Positions 18,723-28,786 of a stretch of 33,731 bases of DNA are shown in pieces. A program made the position numbers and the translations under genes. The DNA is from Prochlorococcus sp. AG-469-F22 (GTDB lineage: Bacteria > Cyanobacteriota > Cyanobacteriia > PCC-6307 > Cyanobiaceae), in NCBI GenBank assembly GCA_003211655.1, contig QCSC01000009.1, forward strand, positions 1-33,731. Direction: 5' to 3'. Under the pieces are notes generated by a model. It did not search any database and had not been told where the DNA came from. It was given only the letters and a program-made list of their open reading frames with translations. Position 1 is the stretch's first letter, and each line of letters starts with the position of its first letter.

Positions 18723-20243
18723 TTATCTATCCAAACAAGCCAATGCCATTAATATGCCTTTGGCTTTATTAATAGTCTCTTGATATTCATTCGCAGGAGA
18801 GGAATCTGCAACTATCCCAGCACCAGCCTGAACAGAAACTATATATTCACCATCATTTGAAGGCTGAACTATCATTGTTCGTATTGTTATCGCAGTATTT
18901 AGTGCACCATTTATATCTATAGACCCATAAACTCCAGCATAAGGGCCTCTAGCATCTTTCTCAAAGTTCTTAATTAATTGCATAGCTCTAATTTTTGGAG
19001 CCCCAGTTACTGTACCAGCAGGAAAACATGCTTTTAGTAAATCCCATACCCCAGTATTACTTTTTAAGATACCTTCAACTTCACTAACTATGTGCATAAC
19101 GTGTGAATATTTTTCAATTATCATCAAATCTTTGACCTCTACTGTACCTGTTTCACATACTCTTCCTAAATCATTTCTCCCCAGATCAATAAGCATTACA
19201 TGTTCTGATATCTCTTTAGGATCTTTTAACAAATCTTTCTCAAATTTTAAATCTTGTTCAGTATCTTTACCTCTTGGCCTTGTGCCAGCTATCGGTCTTA
19301 AGCTTGCAACAATTTGATTATTTTTATTCTTCTCTGCTTTGACCATTACTTCAGGACTAGAACCTATTAAGTACCATGAACCAAAATCAAAAAAAGCCAT
19401 ATAAGGTGAAGGATTAACAATCCTTAAACTCCTATATAAATTAAAGGGATCACTTTTAACTTTCGATTGAAATTTTTGGCTAATAACAATTTGAAAAATA
19501 TCTCCTTTTCTTATATATTCTTTTGCAGAAACAACAGCTTCTTCAAACTCTTTTCTTTTCCAATTACTTGAAATTGCAATGTTCAAATCTTTTTTTTCAT
19601 CCCAGTTAAGAGCCTGTCTTTCATTAATTGGAGCACTCATTAAATCTCTGATTCTATTAATTCTTGAAATCGAATCTTGATAAATTTCTTCAACATGAGT
19701 TTCTGATGTATTGGAAGTGTCAGCATATACAACTACAGTGATACATCTTTTCATTTGGTCAAATATTACTAGTTGATCAAAAAACATCCAAGATCCATAA
19801 GGAATATCATTATCTTCTAAAGAATTGATAGGCACATTAGGCTCTATTCGATTGATTAATTCATAACCCCAAGAACCATATAATTGACCAACATAAGGTA
19901 AATTATCGATATTATGTGACTTATATTCTTCGGTCCAAGTTCTTAATAAATTAAAAGGATCGCCTTTATATTTTTCACTTTTTCCATTACTCCAAGTCTT
20001 AATAGTTTCTTCTCCACGACAAACTGCTTCCCAAAGAGGATTAGTAGCAACAATACTCCATCTGCCTAAATTTTCCCCACCTTCGACGGATTCAAAAAAG
20101 ACACCATGTGAATCTTTATTTGATAATTTCAGCCATGTCGATAATGGTGTTTCTAAATCAGCAGGCCAAGTTTTGAGAATAGGTATAAAATTTTTACCTT
20201 CTATATAAGCCTTTAAAAAACTATCTTTTTGAGAACTGATCAT
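18723..20243 (-). CDS. trpE: Anthranilate synthase component I
   Basis: 506 aa; IFQIVISQKF, VASLRPIAGTRPRGKD, LIDLGRNDLGRV, FPAGTVTGAPKIRAM: chorismate-utilising enzyme motifs. Confidence 0.95.
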   Translation of the reverse strand: MISSQKDSFLKAYIEGKNFIPILKTWPADLETPLSTWLKLSNKDSHGVFFESVEGGENLGRWSIVATNPLWEAVCRGEETIKTWSNGKSEKYKGDPFNLLRTWTEEYKSHNIDNLPYVGQLYGSWGYELINRIEPNVPINSLEDNDIPYGSWMFFDQLVIFDQMKRCITVVVYADTSNTSETHVEEIYQDSISRINRIRDLMSAPINERQALNWDEKKDLNIAISSNWKRKEFEEAVVSAKEYIRKGDIFQIVISQKFQSKVKSDPFNLYRSLRIVNPSPYMAFFDFGSWYLIGSSPEVMVKAEKNKNNQIVASLRPIAGTRPRGKDTEQDLKFEKDLLKDPKEISEHVMLIDLGRNDLGRVCETGTVEVKDLMIIEKYSHVMHIVSEVEGILKSNTGVWDLLKACFPAGTVTGAPKIRAMQLIKNFEKDARGPYAGVYGSIDINGALNTAITIRTMIVQPSNDGEYIVSVQAGAGIVADSSPANEYQETINKAKGILMALACLDR

Positions 20244-20302
20244 ACTATTAAATTCAGTCCAAATTATAATTATATTTGTTTCTTATATCAACTTTTGATA
20301 AT

Positions 20303-20725
20303 TTATTCAAAAGTCTCTTTAGTTGTAAATTTTAAACCTGCAGGATTAGGATTCTCTCCTATTCTTCTTGGATTATGACCAACTTTCTCTCTACCTTCAT
20401 TAACTTTCTCGGAGAATACTCCATCCTTAGGATGTAAGAATTCAATATCTCCTCCAGGGAATATTCTATAAATTTTAAAATTTTCAATCCTAGGTTTAAA
20501 ACCCCTTAATTGTGTCCCAAGAGCAAGACATTGTTCTTTTCTTGCAAAGTACATTAAATTATCTCCCTCGTGCATAACAGCGGCTCCACCAGTTGGCAAT
20601 TCAAATGCTTGTTCCTTGGAGCTATTCCATGAAATCGCATATTTTTCTTCAGTTTCTGCAGAGTTTAATAAACCCCCAGTACTGCCTATATGCTTTGGAA
20701 ATTGACCAACTAAAGTTTCAGTCAT
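20303..20725 (-). CDS. psaD: Photosystem I subunit II (PsaD)
   Basis: 140 aa; GGSTGGLL-like N-terminus, [61 protein letters not shown]. Confidence 0.98.
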   Translation of the reverse strand: MTETLVGQFPKHIGSTGGLLNSAETEEKYAISWNSSKEQAFELPTGGAAVMHEGDNLMYFARKEQCLALGTQLRGFKPRIENFKIYRIFPGGDIEFLHPKDGVFSEKVNEGREKVGHNPRRIGENPNPAGLKFTTKETFE

Positions 20726-20837
20726 CCTAAATTTTGAAGTTATTTCTTATAAGAAACTAGCATTCATGTTTTACAAATTTATTAATTATTTAAAAAGTTT
20801 CTACATTATTTAATAAATGTACAAAAGAAATATTCAT

Positions 20838-22208
20838 TTAAATATTATCTATATCTGCAATTGGAAAAAATACTGTCAAGCCAGTATCCCTTCTTTGTGT
20901 AACGTGACCTCCTAAACTCGCTAATAATTTTTGAGTTGCAACTTGACTTAATTGTAAACTTCCTGTTTGAGGATTCCAATTTAATACTGGACCAATATCA
21001 GAACCAGTTTCTGTATTAAAAATTTCGTTATTACCAGTATCAAATTTTTTTACTTTTAATTGAAGTTTTAATTTTTGTCCAGCTGGCCTTAATTCTAAGA
21101 TTAAACTACTACCTTCTCTTAATCCTCTAGTATTTTTATCGATTAGCCCTCTTAACATTAATTCTAGTTTTTCAGAGTCACTCAAAATTTCGGGAAGTTG
21201 TTTAGGTATATCAATTTCTATCGAAATCCCACGTCGCTTTAATTGTTTACTCCAAATAGGTGATAATTTATAAAAAATTTCCCCTAAATTTATTCTTGCC
21301 AACTGATTGGGGGGGGAAATATCGTTACTTACAAGTTCCGCGGCATTGAAAATAAGACCAAATCTATCTATTTGCTCATTACACTCATTATCAATTTGAA
21401 TTAAACGGTTTCTCATTGATTCGTCCATATTATATTTCCTGAGAGTAGAGCTTATTAAAGTCCTTATAGTTGCTAAAGGAGTTCTGACTTCATGAGAAAT
21501 TGCTTGTAATAACTTTGCCTCCGTTAATTGATCATTCTTATCATCATTTTTAACTGCATTCTGAACACTTAATTTGGGTATTAAATTTGCCAACATAATT
21601 GATAAACTAGGCCAAAAACTGTTTTCAAATTCATTATTGATATTAAGATCTCCTAAATTTTTAATTGCATTACGAAAATTAATTGCCTCTTCATAATTTT
21701 CTTGATTCAATTTTGCATCAATCAATTCAATTGCAGTTTTTAGACTGTTTTCATCGCATCTCATAAGTAAAGTTCTCTTGTCTTTTTCTCCTGCAATTGT
21801 TAAAAGACATTGAAAATTAGTAGTAATAATTATTAAAAAAGGTTCATAACCATCTTTAGTATTTAAATTTAGGACTTTGTAATTCCTAACAAAATTACTA
21901 TCTTCTTTAATTTTCATGGAATGATCTACTGGTAGGAAACCCGCATTATCCATCTGAAAATATGGAAAACCTTCTGGAGACCATAACCAACCTTTCATTT
22001 TTGCAAGACATTTTTTATCTGTGAGAACAGGCAAAGGAGATGCTACCCAAAATCCTCCTTCTTGAGTGGAATGGGAGATGAACTCTTTTTGAACAACTTC
22101 TAAAGAGGCCCACCACATCCGTCTAGAAGTTTCGTCATCAACATATGAAGTATTTAATCCTTGCAGAAGTAAATCTTGAATTTTTTTTATAGTTATCAGA
22201 GATTTCAT
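20838..22208 (-). CDS. Histidine kinase-like protein with degenerate ATPase domain
   Basis: 456 aa; HisKA H-box LLQAISHEVRTPLATIRTL; C-terminal region in HATPase position (LPEILSDSEKLELMLRGLIDKNTRGL) lacks clear N and G boxes. Confidence 0.75.
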   Translation of the reverse strand: MKSLITIKKIQDLLLQGLNTSYVDDETSRRMWWASLEVVQKEFISHSTQEGGFWVASPLPVLTDKKCLAKMKGWLWSPEGFPYFQMDNAGFLPVDHSMKIKEDSNFVRNYKVLNLNTKDGYEPFLIIITTNFQCLLTIAGEKDKRTLLMRCDENSLKTAIELIDAKLNQENYEEAINFRNAIKNLGDLNINNEFENSFWPSLSIMLANLIPKLSVQNAVKNDDKNDQLTEAKLLQAISHEVRTPLATIRTLISSTLRKYNMDESMRNRLIQIDNECNEQIDRFGLIFNAAELVSNDISPPNQLARINLGEIFYKLSPIWSKQLKRRGISIEIDIPKQLPEILSDSEKLELMLRGLIDKNTRGLREGSSLILELRPAGQKLKLQLKVKKFDTGNNEIFNTETGSDIGPVLNWNPQTGSLQLSQVATQKLLASLGGHVTQRRDTGLTVFFPIADIDNI

Positions 22209-23476
22209 TAATTTTTTAATGATCTAGAGCGATTTAAAGTAGATAATGCCAGACCAATGCATATAAAGTTAATTAACAAGGAGGTCCTACCGTAACTCAT
22301 AAAAGGTAGCGGGATTCCAGTTACTGGACCTAATCCAATAGTCATGAATAAGTTTATAATGATCTGAAATAAAAATGTTGACGCTATTCCAATAATTATT
22401 AATGACTCAAAATGAGTTCTAGCATTTTCAGATACCTTTACAAGACGACTAATCAAAACAAAAAACAAAAAAAGAACCAGAATGCATCCTAAAAAACCTA
22501 ATTCTTCCCCTAACGCACTAAAGATAAAATCTGTATGTTGCTCAGGTATAAATTGTAAATTTGTAAGCTTACCATTTAATAAACCAGTACCAAGAATGCC
22601 TCCAGAACCTATTGCTATTTTACTTTGTAATAGATGATATCCTCCGCCTAATGGGTCCCTACTAGGATCTAGGAACAGAATTAATCTATCTTTTTGATAA
22701 TCTTTTAAGCCTAATTCCCAAATAAAAGGTGTCAACTTTATAACTAATGAATGAAGAGCTAATGTCAACATCGAGAAGATGATTTTCTTTTGCGAGGACC
22801 TAAAAGCTAAGTAACCCATAAAAGCAAGCCAAAAAATAAGCAAGTTTGGAGAAATTAAATAAAATAGAGAGGTAAAAATAAAACAAAGCAAAATGAGAAT
22901 CCATTCTATCGGCATTTTGGACCAATAAAGCATTACAAAAGTCAATACTATTAAAACTAGAGAAGTTCCTAAATCAGGTTGAAAAAATATTAATAACCAG
23001 GGAATGACTACAATTAAAAAAGGTAATATTAGATCTTTTATCGAAGAAATAGATTTCCTTTCTAGCACTAAAGCAAGAGTTAAAATAGTACTCAATTTAG
23101 CGACTTCCGAAGGTTGAAAAGAAAAAATCCCTAAGCTCAGCCATCTTTGAGCGCCATATATTGAGATCCCAAAAAAATAGATTAAAAGTAATGAAAGTAA
23201 AGAGCAACAATAGAATGGAATCAAATATTTTTTAATTCTCTCTATTGGTATATATGAAATAAAAATAGCTAAAAAATAACCTAATAACCCTGTGAAAAGA
23301 TGATTTAAAAAATCTGATTGTAAAAATTCTCTTTGTACACTTTTGATTAAAATACTTGAGATACAAACCAAGGCTAAAGGGATAATAAGTAAAGGTGAAA
23401 AAAAATTTTTTCGATTAATTTCATCTTTATTCTCAAAAAATCTCTTCTTCTTTTTTAGAGAAATTCCTTTGAACAT
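22208..23476 (-). CDS. rodA: Rod-shape determining protein RodA (SEDS family)
   Basis: 422 aa polytopic; QPSEVAKLSTILTLA, FFQPDLGTSLVL, FIPEQHTDFIFSALGEELGFLG, GIPLPFMSYG. Confidence 0.95.
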   Translation of the reverse strand: MFKGISLKKKKRFFENKDEINRKNFFSPLLIIPLALVCISSILIKSVQREFLQSDFLNHLFTGLLGYFLAIFISYIPIERIKKYLIPFYCCSLLSLLLIYFFGISIYGAQRWLSLGIFSFQPSEVAKLSTILTLALVLERKSISSIKDLILPFLIVVIPWLLIFFQPDLGTSLVLIVLTFVMLYWSKMPIEWILILLCFIFTSLFYLISPNLLIFWLAFMGYLAFRSSQKKIIFSMLTLALHSLVIKLTPFIWELGLKDYQKDRLILFLDPSRDPLGGGYHLLQSKIAIGSGGILGTGLLNGKLTNLQFIPEQHTDFIFSALGEELGFLGCILVLFLFFVLISRLVKVSENARTHFESLIIIGIASTFLFQIIINLFMTIGLGPVTGIPLPFMSYGRTSLLINFICIGLALSTLNRSRSLKN

Positions 23477-23481
23477 TAATA

Positions 23482-24552
23482 CTAATTAATGAATTGTTTT
23501 TTAATCAATTGAGCTAACTCTTTAAATCTAATTGAACTCTCTTTATCTGGTTCACTTATTGAAATTGGAACCCCCTTATTGCTCTCATTGACTAGTTTTA
23601 TTTCAATAGGAATTTGAGCAAGTAATGGTAAATTATTTTCCCCAGCTAAGATTTTTCCACCACCTTTACCAAAAATTTCATATTTTTTATTAGGCATATC
23701 TGGCGGAATAAACACAGACATATTTTCCACAACACCCAATAATGGAACTCCAAGTTGCTTGAACATCGCTAAACCTCTTCTTGCATCTTGCAAAGATACC
23801 TTTTGAGGTGTCGTTACAACAATTGCACCAGAGATAGGAACAGATTGAGATAAAGATATTTGAGCATCTCCTGTACCTGGAGGTAAATCAATAACCAAGA
23901 AGTCAAGATCATTCCATTCAACTTGATAAAGAAATTGCTTTATTATGCTATTTAACATAGGCCCTCTCCATATCACTGGTTGTCCTTCTTCTATCAAAAA
24001 ACCCATGGAGACTAATGATATACCATATTTATTAATTGGAATTAATCTTTGCTCATTACCGCTACCATCAGTTACCTTTGGGTTTTCTTCCGTAACTCCA
24101 AGCATTGAAGGGGTATTAGGCCCATAAATATCAGCATCTAATAAACCTGTTTTTAAACCTAATTTAGATAATGAGCATGCGATATTAACTGCAATTGTAC
24201 TTTTGCCGACACCTCCCTTTCCACTACTTATAGCGATAATATGTTTTATACCTTTTATATTCTGCAATTCAGGTACATTTTTTTCGCTTGTAGAATTTAA
24301 TTGAGATACATCATTATCTATTTCTATTTGTACATCATTAACATCCTCCAATTTAAGGAGTATATTTCTAACCTCTTTTACTATTCGCTCTCTCTGAGAA
24401 TTTGCAAATGAAGGTAATGAAAGTGTGATTATTATTCTTGGTAATGTTACTCTAACGTTTTTAATCCACGCAAGTTCAATGAGATTTTTCTTTGATCCAG
24501 AATCTAGAATCTTTGATAATGCATAATTCGCATCTTCAACTGTAGTCATCAA
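23482..24552 (-). CDS. mrp: Mrp/NBP35/ApbC-type Fe-S carrier ATPase
   Basis: 356 aa; AISSGKGGVGKSTIAVNIA, LLDADIYGPNTPSMLG, VIDLPPGTGD, VVENMS. Confidence 0.95.
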   Translation of the reverse strand: MMTTVEDANYALSKILDSGSKKNLIELAWIKNVRVTLPRIIITLSLPSFANSQRERIVKEVRNILLKLEDVNDVQIEIDNDVSQLNSTSEKNVPELQNIKGIKHIIAISSGKGGVGKSTIAVNIACSLSKLGLKTGLLDADIYGPNTPSMLGVTEENPKVTDGSGNEQRLIPINKYGISLVSMGFLIEEGQPVIWRGPMLNSIIKQFLYQVEWNDLDFLVIDLPPGTGDAQISLSQSVPISGAIVVTTPQKVSLQDARRGLAMFKQLGVPLLGVVENMSVFIPPDMPNKKYEIFGKGGGKILAGENNLPLLAQIPIEIKLVNESNKGVPISISEPDKESSIRFKELAQLIKKQFIN

Positions 24553-24712
24553 AATTTTTAAATGTTTTTATAGGTTAGTCGACTCTTTAAAAGATTAAGA
24601 ACTATGTCGAACTATCAAATAATAAGAAATTACCCCCCCCCCTTAAACGAAATTATAAAGGGAAACTACTAATTAACCAAAATTTTTGTTCTTCAAATAT
24701 CAAGTTAAATAA

Positions 24713-25741
24713 ATGTCTAAAGAACCTCCTAAGAATTCAAGAGAAAAAACAAAGAATCTCTTATTAAAATTACAAGATAATATTTGCGAAGGCCTTGAAA
24801 ATACTGATGGTAAAGCTAAATTTACTGAAGAATCTTGGCTCAGAGAAGAAGGTGGAGGAGGGAGATCAAGAGTTTTAAAAAACGGCGCAATTTTTGAACA
24901 AGCTGGAGTGAATTTCTCTGAAGTATATGGTAAAGAACTACCTCAATCAATAATCTCACAAAGACCAGAAGCTAAAGGGCATGAATGGTTTGCTACAGGT
25001 ACTTCGATGGTATTACATCCTAAAAATCCATTTATACCTACAGTGCATCTTAATTATCGCTATTTTGAGGCAGGCCCAGTTTGGTGGTTTGGTGGAGGTG
25101 CCGACCTAACGCCATATTACCCATATTTAATTGATGTAAGAAATTTTCATAAAGAACATGGTAAAGCTTGTGAAAAAGTTAATAAAAATCTTCATAAGGT
25201 ATTTAAGCCCTGGTGTGATGAATATTTCTTTTTAAAACATAGAAATGAATCTAGAGGTATTGGAGGCATCTTTTATGATTATCAAGATGGGTCTGGCAAA
25301 ATTTATAAAGGTAATAATAAAGAGAGTAAGGCCTATAAAGAATCTAGTAATATTGGTGAATTAAACTTAAATTGGAATGATTTATTTTCATTAGCAGAAA
25401 ATTGCGGGGAAGCATTCCTAAATTCATATCAGCCAATAATTGAAAAAAGAGTTAACCAAAACTACACAAAAGAGCAGAGAGAATTTCAACTATATAGACG
25501 AGGAAGATACGTTGAATTCAATTTGGTTTGGGACAGAGGAACAATTTTTGGATTACAAACAAATGGTAGAACTGAATCTATATTAATGTCGTTACCACCA
25601 TTGGCTAGATGGGAATATGGGTATAAAGCCAAAAAAGGCTCAAGAGAAGACTATCTCACAAAAATTTTCACAAAACCTCAGGATTGGCAAAATGATAAAA
25701 TTTTAGAGAAATTTTGTATGGAAAATAATATTTTTGATTAA
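24713..25741 (+). CDS. hemF: Oxygen-dependent coproporphyrinogen III oxidase
   Basis: 342 aa; [69 protein letters not shown]. Confidence 0.98.
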   Translation: MSKEPPKNSREKTKNLLLKLQDNICEGLENTDGKAKFTEESWLREEGGGGRSRVLKNGAIFEQAGVNFSEVYGKELPQSIISQRPEAKGHEWFATGTSMVLHPKNPFIPTVHLNYRYFEAGPVWWFGGGADLTPYYPYLIDVRNFHKEHGKACEKVNKNLHKVFKPWCDEYFFLKHRNESRGIGGIFYDYQDGSGKIYKGNNKESKAYKESSNIGELNLNWNDLFSLAENCGEAFLNSYQPIIEKRVNQNYTKEQREFQLYRRGRYVEFNLVWDRGTIFGLQTNGRTESILMSLPPLARWEYGYKAKKGSREDYLTKIFTKPQDWQNDKILEKFCMENNIFD

Positions 25742-25770
25742 ATTGGCTGAAACTTCTTTAGAAAATTTTA

Positions 25771-26331
25771 CTAAATTGGTGTTTTAAACAAAGAACCATC
25801 ACTTTTTAATTTGAGCCTATCACTTAATTCATTTTCTAAAGATATTAATTCATCTCTATGAGCTCTTAATCTAATTAACGTCATTTCTTCATCATCTTCA
25901 TTACTTATCAATCTCAATTCAAATTTTTCTTCCCTAGCTGACTTATTAAAATAAATCATTCCTGACACAGGACCTCCAATGAGACCTAAAAGAATAGGCC
26001 ACCATCCCAAAGTTGGATAAATTTGAATAATAACTAACCCTAAAGCACAGGATCCAAACCCACCAAGCAAACCTAAAAATATTGCTAACAATTTGCTAGA
26101 TACAACTTGGCCTTTAAAAATTAATATTCTTTGATCAAAATCTCCACCTGTCTGGTTCCAACCTCTTAAATCAAGCCATTCGTACATAACTTTTAAAACT
26201 TCTATTGGTTTTTGAGAAGAAGTTATTTCAACTATTGTTGTTCTATCCTTACTTGAAGCTCTTAGGAAAAAAAATAAACCTATGGCAAGAAGAATTGTAA
26301 GTAATAATGTTGAATTAAGAGAATAAGTCAT
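25771..26331 (-). CDS. Conserved membrane protein, likely cytochrome b6 cofactor-assembly (CCB/DUF2930) type
   Basis: 186 aa; N-terminal TM, soluble segment, two TM helices with Gly-rich turns (GLLGGFGSCALG, GLIGGPVSGMIYF). Family assignment by recall, moderate. Confidence 0.5.
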   Translation of the reverse strand: MTYSLNSTLLLTILLAIGLFFFLRASSKDRTTIVEITSSQKPIEVLKVMYEWLDLRGWNQTGGDFDQRILIFKGQVVSSKLLAIFLGLLGGFGSCALGLVIIQIYPTLGWWPILLGLIGGPVSGMIYFNKSAREEKFELRLISNEDDEEMTLIRLRAHRDELISLENELSDRLKLKSDGSLFKTPI

Positions 26332-26499
26332 TTATACACTTCTAATAATATTAACTATTTTGTCTAATTAGAAATATATTATAATGTAAATTTAAATTTT
26401 TTATGATTAAAAATTTACTTTAAATCCTTAGAAAAACTTTAATCACAAACTTAGAAAATAATGTAAAGTAAAAATTGAAATAAATTATCGTTAATACTT

Positions 26500-27141
26500 A
26501 TGAATAATGGCGAAAAAAATAAAAAAATAACTTTTACCCATAATGATATAAATACTGATTTATATAATCTTTACAAGGACTCATGTTATTTAGCTGTAGA
26601 TACTGAGGCAATGGGATTGATACATGGAAGAGATAGGCTTTGTTTAATACAAATATGTAATGAATTAAATTTGACTGCATGCATAAAAATAGAACTTAAC
26701 AACTCAGCGTCACCCAATATAAAAAAATTATTTGAAGATAAAAACATAATGAAAATATTTCATTATGCCAGATTTGATGTCGCAGCTCTAAGATGTAATC
26801 TTGAAATTAATACAAAAAATATTTTCTGTACAAAAATAGCCAGTAAATTAGCAAGGACATACACAAATAAACATGGCTTAAAAGATTTAATCAATGAATT
26901 ACTAGAAGTAGAATTAGATAAAAGTTCGCAAAGTAGTGATTGGGGAAGCTCGGAAGATTTATCTAATAAGCAAATTGATTATGCTGCCAACGACGTTAGA
27001 TATTTAATTGAGGCAATGCACAAATTAAAGGTGATTCTTGATAGAGAAGGAAGATATGAGTTAGCTCAAAAATGTTTTAAGACTATTCCAGTTCATTCTG
27101 AATTGGATATATTAAAATTTTCGAATATATTTGAACATTAA
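26500..27141 (+). CDS. rnd: Ribonuclease D / DEDDy 3'-5' exonuclease
   Basis: 213 aa; AVDTEAMGL (ExoI), FHYARFDVAAL (ExoII), DYAANDVRYLIEAM (ExoIII). Confidence 0.92.
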   Translation: MNNGEKNKKITFTHNDINTDLYNLYKDSCYLAVDTEAMGLIHGRDRLCLIQICNELNLTACIKIELNNSASPNIKKLFEDKNIMKIFHYARFDVAALRCNLEINTKNIFCTKIASKLARTYTNKHGLKDLINELLEVELDKSSQSSDWGSSEDLSNKQIDYAANDVRYLIEAMHKLKVILDREGRYELAQKCFKTIPVHSELDILKFSNIFEH

Positions 27142-27408
27142 TTAATCTTCAGTTATAAAATTATCTTCATTTTCTAGAGTCGACATAAGTTTATCTAGTA
27201 TTTTAGATGAACTTAGTTTGTTTCCATTATCATTTTCACATGTTTTCAAAAGATCTTGTGCAACTTGTCTTTTTTCTTCAATAGTTTTAGAACCTTTTTT
27301 TGCAATTTGAATTTCTACTTTTTTTTTTGCTGAGGACAAGCTTACACTGAGTAACTTAGCTATCTCAGAGCATATTGCTATATATTGACGATCATTAATA
27401 GGATACAT
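27142..27408 (-). CDS. Conserved hypothetical protein
   Basis: 88-aa ORF, tightly convergent with rnd (adjacent ends), compact charged sequence; no family recognised. Confidence 0.6.
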   Translation of the reverse strand: MYPINDRQYIAICSEIAKLLSVSLSSAKKKVEIQIAKKGSKTIEEKRQVAQDLLKTCENDNGNKLSSSKILDKLMSTLENEDNFITED

Positions 27409-27443
27409 AAAAAATTTATAAAACCTTTTTAAATACTACTTGA

Positions 27444-28706
27444 TCAAGTTAACAAATTTAAATTTATATGATCCACAATTTTTTTACTAGCCCCCCTTTT
27501 ACCCATTCTTTTCATTCCGATTTTTACTTGTTTTAATCTGTAATCTTTTTTATTTAGTAAAACCTCTAAATTATCAATAAGATTTTTTTTATTATCACAA
27601 ACTAATACACTTCCTCCTAATAATCTAGACTGTCTTTTTGCAAATGATTTTGTGAATTGAGGGCCTGCGCCGGGGAGAGAAATAGAGGGTACACCAAGAC
27701 CAGTTATTTGTTCTGTAGCAGTGCCTGCATTTGACAATCCAACACAGGCCATATTAGCCCACTGATTAAAAGTACTTTTGCCTAACAAAATATATTTATC
27801 TTTATTTTTCCAAACTGAATCTTCACCAACCAAAAAACTCACATTATTTTCTTCCAAATAACCATTATTAGATAGATGACGCTTAATTGTAAAAACATTT
27901 GCATTAATACTTAGAGGTAAAAGAATAATCAAATCATTTGATATTTTAAAATCTTCTAAACATTTTAAAAAAGTATCAAGATTATTTAGAGCTTCAGGGA
28001 ATCGACTTCCTATTATTAAAATTAACCTATTAAACATTATAATATTAGAAATTTTTTCATTTTTTGTATCTACAAAATCCATCATTGGGTTCCCAAAATA
28101 TTTAGCACTAATCTTTTTTTTATTTAAATTATTTGCTGTAATTTCATCTCTCATTATTAAACTTTTACATCTAGTAGACCGCATTAGAAAAATTTCCCAA
28201 GGGTCCCATTCAGAGCCTTTAAATTTATGATAAAAATCACTCACTGCCCATCCAGGTCCGTTACTCCATGTATAATCACTTTTAGGCATGCCGACAAAAC
28301 TAAATTCGCATTTTGAAATCCACGCAAAAAATAAAGGCAACAAATCACCCACGGCAATAATTTTATAATTATCTTTTGACTTGCCTCTTACAATTAAAAA
28401 GTTTTTAAAAGTATCTACTAAAAACCCTGCAAAAAAATCAAGAAGAAATCCTTTTAAGCTTTGATTACTAAAACCTCCGCTTGGTAATTCCTTGAGATAA
28501 CCAATCTTGCTAAAATTCTTGGATTTTATGCAGTCAAAAATTTTACCATTTCCAACCAATGGCATCACTTCAACTTTTTTAATTTTTATTTTTTTTAAGA
28601 ATCTTTTTATTATTTCTAATGCGATAACATCTTCCCCATGTCCATTACATATAATTAATAGAGAATGAGACGCGTTACTGCTAGGATCATTATGTGATTC
28701 AATCAT
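27444..28706 (-). CDS. Lipid-A-disaccharide synthase-related protein (true start probably 28706, not 28862)
   Basis: Starting at Met53 of the supplied ORF: MIESHNDPSSNASHSLLIICNGHGEDVIALEI...GTATEQITGLGVPSISLPGAGPQF. The 52 residues before it include APRFELGIKDLQSSALPLGHAAD, the antisense translation of tRNA-Cys. Confidence 0.8.
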   Translation of the reverse strand: MIESHNDPSSNASHSLLIICNGHGEDVIALEIIKRFLKKIKIKKVEVMPLVGNGKIFDCIKSKNFSKIGYLKELPSGGFSNQSLKGFLLDFFAGFLVDTFKNFLIVRGKSKDNYKIIAVGDLLPLFFAWISKCEFSFVGMPKSDYTWSNGPGWAVSDFYHKFKGSEWDPWEIFLMRSTRCKSLIMRDEITANNLNKKKISAKYFGNPMMDFVDTKNEKISNIIMFNRLILIIGSRFPEALNNLDTFLKCLEDFKISNDLIILLPLSINANVFTIKRHLSNNGYLEENNVSFLVGEDSVWKNKDKYILLGKSTFNQWANMACVGLSNAGTATEQITGLGVPSISLPGAGPQFTKSFAKRQSRLLGGSVLVCDNKKNLIDNLEVLLNKKDYRLKQVKIGMKRMGKRGASKKIVDHINLNLLT

Positions 28707-28715
28707 TTCTCTATC

Positions 28716-28786
28716 GGCGGCATGGCCAAGTGGTAAGGCAGAGGATTGCAAATCCTTTATCCCCAGTTCGAATCTGGGTGCCGCCT
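28716..28786 (+). tRNA. tRNA-Cys (anticodon GCA)
   Basis: 71-nt cloverleaf: GGCGGCA/TGCCGCC acceptor, anticodon arm GGATTGCAAATCC, T-arm CCCAGTTCGAATCTGGG; followed by T-run. Confidence 0.96.

Noticed and set aside
19090-19317. 75-aa ORF opposite trpE
   Set aside because: Antisense to TrpE catalytic motifs; artefact.
23945-24127. 60-aa ORF opposite mrp
   Set aside because: Antisense to Mrp; artefact.
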